From assembly GCA_964387945.1 (NCBI GenBank), contig CAYLYX010000008.1:1-64000 (forward strand): 64,000 bases of DNA, given 5' to 3'. The position numbers were made by a program, and so were the translations under genes. The first letter of the stretch is position 1, and every line of letters begins with the position of its first letter. Below the pieces are notes generated by a model that was given only the letters and a program-made list of their open reading frames with translations, had not been told where the DNA came from and did not search any database. The stretch is from Parvicella sp964387945. Lineage in GTDB: Bacteria; Bacteroidota; Bacteroidia; Flavobacteriales_D; Parvicellaceae. Shown here in pieces: positions 59,830 through 64,000 of this stretch.

Positions 59830-61263
59830 ATGTTATTCAACTCCATTGATTTTGCATTTTTTCTGCCATTGGTTTTTGCTATATATTGGTTGGTAGGCTC
59901 ACAGCGAATTAAGGGACAGAATTTGGTTTTGCTTCTAAGTAGCTATGTTTTTTATGGATGGTGGGATTATCGCTTTCTTGGTTTGATTGTTTTATCCACC
60001 ATTGTTGATTATGGTGTAGGAATCGGTATAGAAGGTACAAGCAGTCAGGGAAAAAAACGCTTGTTTTTATGGCTAAGCCTGATATTTAACCTTGGGTTAC
60101 TAATGTTTTTCAAGTACTACAACTTTTTTCTAGACAACATTAGTGAAGCTTTTACTTTTTTTGGAAGTAGTATCTCTAGTGAACGCCTTGAAATAGTTCT
60201 CCCGGTAGGAATTAGCTTCTACACCTTTCAAACATTGAGTTACTCAATTGATGTGTACAGAGGTCAACTTAAAGCAACTAATTCTCTATTAGAATTTGCT
60301 TCATTTGTTAGTTTTTTTCCTCAACTTGTGGCAGGTCCCATAGAGCGAGCTACGAACCTGCTTCCTCAGTTTCAGCGTATAAGACAATTTGATTATTCAA
60401 AAGCTGTAGATGGTTGTCGACAAATATTGTGGGGGCTATTCAAAAAAGTAGTTATTGCAGATAGCTGTGCTCACTATGCAAATGAAATATTCGGTAGCTA
60501 TCAAGAAATGAATGGGTTGACATTATTTATAGGAGCAATCTTGTTTACTTTTCAGATTTATGGTGATTTCTCAGGCTACAGTGATATTGCTATTGGGACG
60601 GCTAGGTTATTTGGTTTTGATTTGATGAAGAATTTTGCCTTTCCATACTTTTCGCGTGATATAGCAGAGTTTTGGAGAAGGTGGCATATTTCATTGTCAA
60701 CATGGTTCAGAGACTACTTGTATATACCTCTAGGAGGTAGCAAAGGAGGAACGGCAATGAAAGTCAGAAACACATTTATTATCTTTTTAGTTAGCGGTTT
60801 TTGGCATGGTGCGAACTGGACCTTTATTGTATGGGGAGGACTCAATGCACTTTACTTTCTTCCGCTTCTCTTGAGAAATAAAAACAGAAGAAATATGGAG
60901 ATCGTTGCAGAAAATCGCTCTCTACCGTCTGGAAAAGAACTGTTTCAAATGGGGGTAACATTTTTAATGGCAGTACTTGCGTGGGTGTTTTTTAGGTCTA
61001 CAAACGTGACCGAAGCGCTAACTATTCTGATGAAAATATTCACAGACTTCTTCAGTATGCCACAGGTATTCCCTAAAAGTGTCTTTGCCCTTATTTTTAT
61101 ATTCATCCTTGTGGAATGGATGGGTCGAAAGCAAGAGTTTGGTTTTCAGGTAATCCAATCTATCAAAAGTAAGAAGTTGCGTTTGGCATCTTACTACATG
61201 ATTGTATTGTTTGTTTTATACAATGCCGTTAGTGAAGTTGACTTTATTTATTTCCAATTTTAG
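59830..61263 (+). CDS. MBOAT-family O-acyltransferase (AlgI-like)
   Basis: A 477-residue polytopic membrane protein with about eleven helices. Family signatures: SYVFYGWWDYRFLGLI near the N-terminus, LPVGISFYTFQTLSYSIDVYRG, FPQLVAGPIERA, FWRRWHISLSTWFRDYLYIPLGG and the catalytic histidine His326 in FWHGANWTFIVWGGLNA. As AlgI does for alginate, it probably passes acyl groups across the membrane onto exopolysaccharide sugars, with the SGNH-like protein encoded 5 bp downstream as partner. The histidine and its surroundings are intact. Confidence 0.92.
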   Translation: MLFNSIDFAFFLPLVFAIYWLVGSQRIKGQNLVLLLSSYVFYGWWDYRFLGLIVLSTIVDYGVGIGIEGTSSQGKKRLFLWLSLIFNLGLLMFFKYYNFFLDNISEAFTFFGSSISSERLEIVLPVGISFYTFQTLSYSIDVYRGQLKATNSLLEFASFVSFFPQLVAGPIERATNLLPQFQRIRQFDYSKAVDGCRQILWGLFKKVVIADSCAHYANEIFGSYQEMNGLTLFIGAILFTFQIYGDFSGYSDIAIGTARLFGFDLMKNFAFPYFSRDIAEFWRRWHISLSTWFRDYLYIPLGGSKGGTAMKVRNTFIIFLVSGFWHGANWTFIVWGGLNALYFLPLLLRNKNRRNMEIVAENRSLPSGKELFQMGVTFLMAVLAWVFFRSTNVTEALTILMKIFTDFFSMPQVFPKSVFALIFIFILVEWMGRKQEFGFQVIQSIKSKKLRLASYYMIVLFVLYNAVSEVDFIYFQF

Positions 61264-61268
61264 TATAG

Positions 61269-62186
61269 ATGAAAAAATTTGTTCTGAAGTCGTTATTGTT
61301 TGTTTTGCCCGTATTGATTGCAGGTATGGCTTTAGAGGTTATGGTGAGGCAGGTACCTAACGACTACAGCGTTAAATTTGATAGACTCCAATCGGCTTCG
61401 AAAGAACTTGAAGTATTGATTTTAGGAAGTTCACATACCTATAGAGGTGTTGATCCCAAGTATTTTACACACAAAGCAATCAACATGGCAAACGTCTCTC
61501 AAACTTTTGATATCGATCGTATGGTATTTGATTGGAGTGTTGATCAGTTGGACAATTTGAAGTTAGTTGTTTTGGAAATTAGTCACTTCAGTTTTTTCGC
61601 TGAATTGAAAAACGGAAAAGAAAGTTGGCGAATCAAAAATTATAATCTCTACACAGATTTAAGAATGGATTATTCTATCAAACACAACGTTGAGATACTA
61701 AATTCTCCGTTAAAAAAGAATATCAAGATTCTTAAGGATTATTATCTGTCAGGTCAAACAAATGTAGTCTGTGACGAGAATGGATTTGGTGGTTTCACAA
61801 AAACGATGCCCTTAAAACAATTGAAGAAAAACGGAGCTGCGCACGCTGAACGTCATAACAAAGACATCAATAATTTTAAAGAAGAATATGTGGAATACCT
61901 GAATGAAATCTTGGATATATGTGAGGAAAATGATATTCAAGTGTTAATTTATTTTCCTCCAGCTTTCAAGACCTACGCAGATGGGTTAGATTCCACACAG
62001 CTTAATATGACGCTTGAGAAAGTCGAAGAAGCAGTAGCAAAGCATTCGAATGTGGTTTTTAAGAATTTGCTGTATGCTGAAGAATTCACTCATGAAGATT
62101 ATAAAGATTCAGATCACCTCAACGTCAAAGGTGCGGAAAAGTTGTCTAAGATTTTGGACGCTACAATTACAAAAATCCTAAACTAG
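61269..62186 (+). CDS. SGNH-like partner of polysaccharide O-acylation
   Basis: A 305-residue protein with one N-terminal membrane helix (residues 6-24) and a periplasmic domain. SGNH-type elements: GSSH at 53-56 (ILGSSHTYRGVDP, the nucleophile block) and a late D-x-x-H at 280-283 (KDSDHLNVKGAEKLS, the final catalytic Asp-His). This layout resembles AlgJ/AlgX- and PatB-like proteins that transfer acyl groups onto sugars. The middle blocks (Gly and Asn oxyanion residues) are less obvious: ANVSQTFD may be one. Follows the MBOAT gene after 5 bp. Confidence 0.78.
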   Translation: MKKFVLKSLLFVLPVLIAGMALEVMVRQVPNDYSVKFDRLQSASKELEVLILGSSHTYRGVDPKYFTHKAINMANVSQTFDIDRMVFDWSVDQLDNLKLVVLEISHFSFFAELKNGKESWRIKNYNLYTDLRMDYSIKHNVEILNSPLKKNIKILKDYYLSGQTNVVCDENGFGGFTKTMPLKQLKKNGAAHAERHNKDINNFKEEYVEYLNEILDICEENDIQVLIYFPPAFKTYADGLDSTQLNMTLEKVEEAVAKHSNVVFKNLLYAEEFTHEDYKDSDHLNVKGAEKLSKILDATITKILN

Positions 62187-62221
62187 ATGGATCATAACCG
62201 CTGCGATCTATAACTTAATCT

Positions 62222-62229
62222 TATCTTTG
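62222..62229 (+). promoter_or_regulatory. Promoter -7 box TATCTTTG
   Basis: Perfect TAnnTTTG match 14 bases before the ATG at 62244. Confidence 0.5.
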
Positions 62230-62243
62230 CGCAACTGTTCACT

Positions 62244-64000
62244 ATGAAGAAAAAAGAAAACTCTTATCTTGACCATTTACGCTTTTACTATAAGTACTTG
62301 GGGTGGAGAATTCCGGTTGGTTTGACAATCAGTATTTTTGTAGGTTTATTGGATGGGTTTGGGTTGGCGATGTTCATGCCGCTGCTTCAAGCACCGGAAA
62401 TATCTGGAGATGGTGTTTCGCAAAAAGGTCTTGAGAACTTATCCTTTCTATTGGATATTTTGGCATTTTTTGGTCCGGTTACAATTTATTCCACATTGAT
62501 TTTTATTTTGGTGCTCTTTACCTTCAAGGGGGCACTAAAGTTTTTTGAGGGAGCTTTTAACGTGAACACAGCACAACTCTTTATTTCTAAGGTGCGTTAT
62601 CAAATGGTGGAGGGGCTAGAAACAATGCAGTTTGAGAAGTTCGTTCAGTCAGATGTGGGGAGGTTGCAGAGTTCAATGAGTGGGGAGGTAATTAAAGTGT
62701 CCATGTCTTACAAAAGTTTCTTTGCTACTATGCAAAGTATTGCTGTGATATCGGTGTACATCTTTTTAGCCTTTATCGCTAACCCAGAATTTGCGCTTTT
62801 GGTTGTTATTGGAGGGGTAATTACCAATCTTCTGTTTCGAATAATCTACAAAAAGACAAAACAAATATCAGAGTCTATAACGGTTCAAGGACATCGTTTT
62901 CAAGGGCTTTTAATCCAAGCAGTAGCTCATTTCAAATACCTTAAGTCTACTGGAAGATTTGAAAAGTATGGAGAGAAAATGAATGCCTCTATTGGCTTAG
63001 TGGAGAGTTATAACAAGAGAATGGGGTATATTCAAGCTTTTGTAACGGCCATTCGAGAGCCAATGGTGTTGCTAATTGTTATTTTTGTTATAATTATTGA
63101 GCTAGTAGTTTTTGAGCAAGCTTTCTCTATTATAGCATTGAGTTTATTGTTTTTTTACCGATCACTTAACACACTTATGACGCTTCAACACAGTTGGAAT
63201 GGTTTTTTGGCGGTATCTGGATCAATGTCTAATGTGAGAGCATTCCTGAAGGAGTTAGTTTGGTTTAGAGAAGAACAAAAACCAGATAAACCTTTTGACT
63301 TTAATAGTAAGCTGAGTCTTAAGGATGTTTCATATGCCTACAAAGCAACGGATGCAGGTTTTGCGTTGCAAAATGTGAATCTTGAAATTAAGAAAAATAG
63401 TACTGTGGCGTTTGTCGGTCAGAGTGGTAGTGGGAAAACAACACTTGTGAATATTATAGCTGGACTGTTGCCATACCAATCGGGCTCGATTAAAATCGAT
63501 AATTATGAATTGGAGGATCTGAATAAATTTTCCTATCGAAAAAAACTGGGTTATATTACTCAAGAGCCGGTGATTTTCAACGAGGATATCTTTAACAATG
63601 TGACTTTTTGGGAAGAACGAACCCCCGAAAATATGGAGAAATTTTGGCATATATTGAAACTAGCTGCAATCGATGATTTCATTAAAGAGTTACCGGAAAA
63701 GGAGGAAACATTACTCGGTAATAATGGGATAAACTTAAGTGGGGGACAAAAGCAACGAATTACGATCGCAAGAGAGTTATATAACAACAAAGAAATCTTG
63801 ATTCTTGATGAGGCTACATCTGCTTTAGATTCGGAAACAGAATCAGTAATTCAGCAAAATATTGATCAGCTAAAAGGTCGAATGACTATTTTAATAGTCG
63901 CCCACAGACTTTCTACTATCAAGAATGCAGATAGAATTGTATTTATGGAGAAGGGAGTGATTAAGGATGTTAATAGTTTCGAAGGTTTATTGGAAACAAA
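62244..64000 (+). CDS. ABC transporter, fused permease and ATPase (3' end outside window)
   Basis: The frame from ATG 62244 runs open to the last base (585 codons seen), so the stop lies beyond the window. The first part has about six membrane segments beginning near residues 24-45 (IPVGLTISIFVGLLDGFGLAM in pieces). The ATPase domain begins near residue 355: Walker A GQSGSGKTT (392-400), Q-loop ITQEPVIFNEDIFNN, signature LSGGQKQR (498-505), Walker B EILILDEATSALDSET and the switch histidine in IVAHRLSTI. It is an exporter-type half-transporter, related to but distinct from that at 21320. Its place at the end of the polysaccharide locus suggests lipid-linked sugar or polysaccharide export, which is inference. 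Confidence 0.9.
   Translation, partial: MKKKENSYLDHLRFYYKYLGWRIPVGLTISIFVGLLDGFGLAMFMPLLQAPEISGDGVSQKGLENLSFLLDILAFFGPVTIYSTLIFILVLFTFKGALKFFEGAFNVNTAQLFISKVRYQMVEGLETMQFEKFVQSDVGRLQSSMSGEVIKVSMSYKSFFATMQSIAVISVYIFLAFIANPEFALLVVIGGVITNLLFRIIYKKTKQISESITVQGHRFQGLLIQAVAHFKYLKSTGRFEKYGEKMNASIGLVESYNKRMGYIQAFVTAIREPMVLLIVIFVIIIELVVFEQAFSIIALSLLFFYRSLNTLMTLQHSWNGFLAVSGSMSNVRAFLKELVWFREEQKPDKPFDFNSKLSLKDVSYAYKATDAGFALQNVNLEIKKNSTVAFVGQSGSGKTTLVNIIAGLLPYQSGSIKIDNYELEDLNKFSYRKKLGYITQEPVIFNEDIFNNVTFWEERTPENMEKFWHILKLAAIDDFIKELPEKEETLLGNNGINLSGGQKQRITIARELYNNKEILILDEATSALDSETESVIQQNIDQLKGRMTILIVAHRLSTIKNADRIVFMEKGVIKDVNSFEGLLET

Noticed and set aside
1..64000. tRNA, rRNA or riboswitch genes
   Set aside because: No cloverleaf, rRNA-like stretch or conserved riboswitch core was seen; gaps are short, and ribD has almost no leader.

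Overview
The window looks like a chromosomal segment of a Bacteroidota, most likely a Flavobacteriales-type marine or free-living bacterium. The reasons are type IX secretion (T9SS) sorting domains of both type A and type B, SprB-like repeats, an XrtF-type exosortase module, Bacteroidota-only families (DUF4476, DUF4296, DUF6340-like, OstA-like, BatA-like), promoters with TAnnTTTG boxes, and very little Shine-Dalgarno signal. It is almost entirely coding. I see no rRNA, tRNA, CRISPR array, integrase or insertion sequence, and no gap between genes exceeds about 215 bp.

Layout. 1-6.7 kb: a co-directional run of large secreted repeat proteins built from phage-tail-fibre and YadA-head modules, closed by a small protein with a T9SS type B domain. 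6.7-19.4 kb: a saccharopine-dehydrogenase-like enzyme, a DUF4476 protein with a lipoprotein, a T9SS type A protein, RecQ, a large AsmA-like protein and an SprB-repeat gliding-type protein. 19.5-30.3 kb: housekeeping genes (MBL hydrolase, prfB, ABC exporter, archaemetzincin-like lipoprotein, DUF423, YqgF, IMPACT, EamA, ribD, HD protein, MltG). 30.3-37.8 kb: a BatA-like protein, outer-membrane and T9SS proteins, era-der and a GT87-like membrane protein. 37.9-42.2 kb: DUF4296 lipoprotein, dihydroorotase, dolichol-phosphate-mannose-synthase-like glycosyltransferase and an OstA-like protein. 42.2-49.8 kb: pentapeptide protein, purA, STAS, Fur-family regulator, RelA/SpoT, fumarylacetoacetase and glyA. 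49.9-51.3 kb: exosortase XrtF, its associated membrane protein and a tiny PVDGG-type substrate. 51.5-64 kb: an exopolysaccharide locus (Wzc-like tyrosine kinase, LamG/T9SS surface protein, GT2, methyltransferase, GT4, MBOAT acyltransferase, SGNH-like partner and an ABC transporter cut by the window end).

How the parts fit. Much of the window concerns building and decorating the cell surface: Sec-exported fibres, T9SS cargo, exosortase sorting, OstA/AsmA-type envelope proteins and an acylated polysaccharide. The most unusual parts are the phage-fibre-derived secreted cluster at the left end, which carries a G8 tract, and the exosortase module, which is divergent from the polysaccharide locus. 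A recurring regulatory theme is a -7 box (TAnnTTTG or TAnnTTCG) ending only 4-9 bases before the start codon of nine genes, implying leaderless or nearly leaderless mRNAs. Many convergent gene pairs also have abutting or overlapping stop codons.
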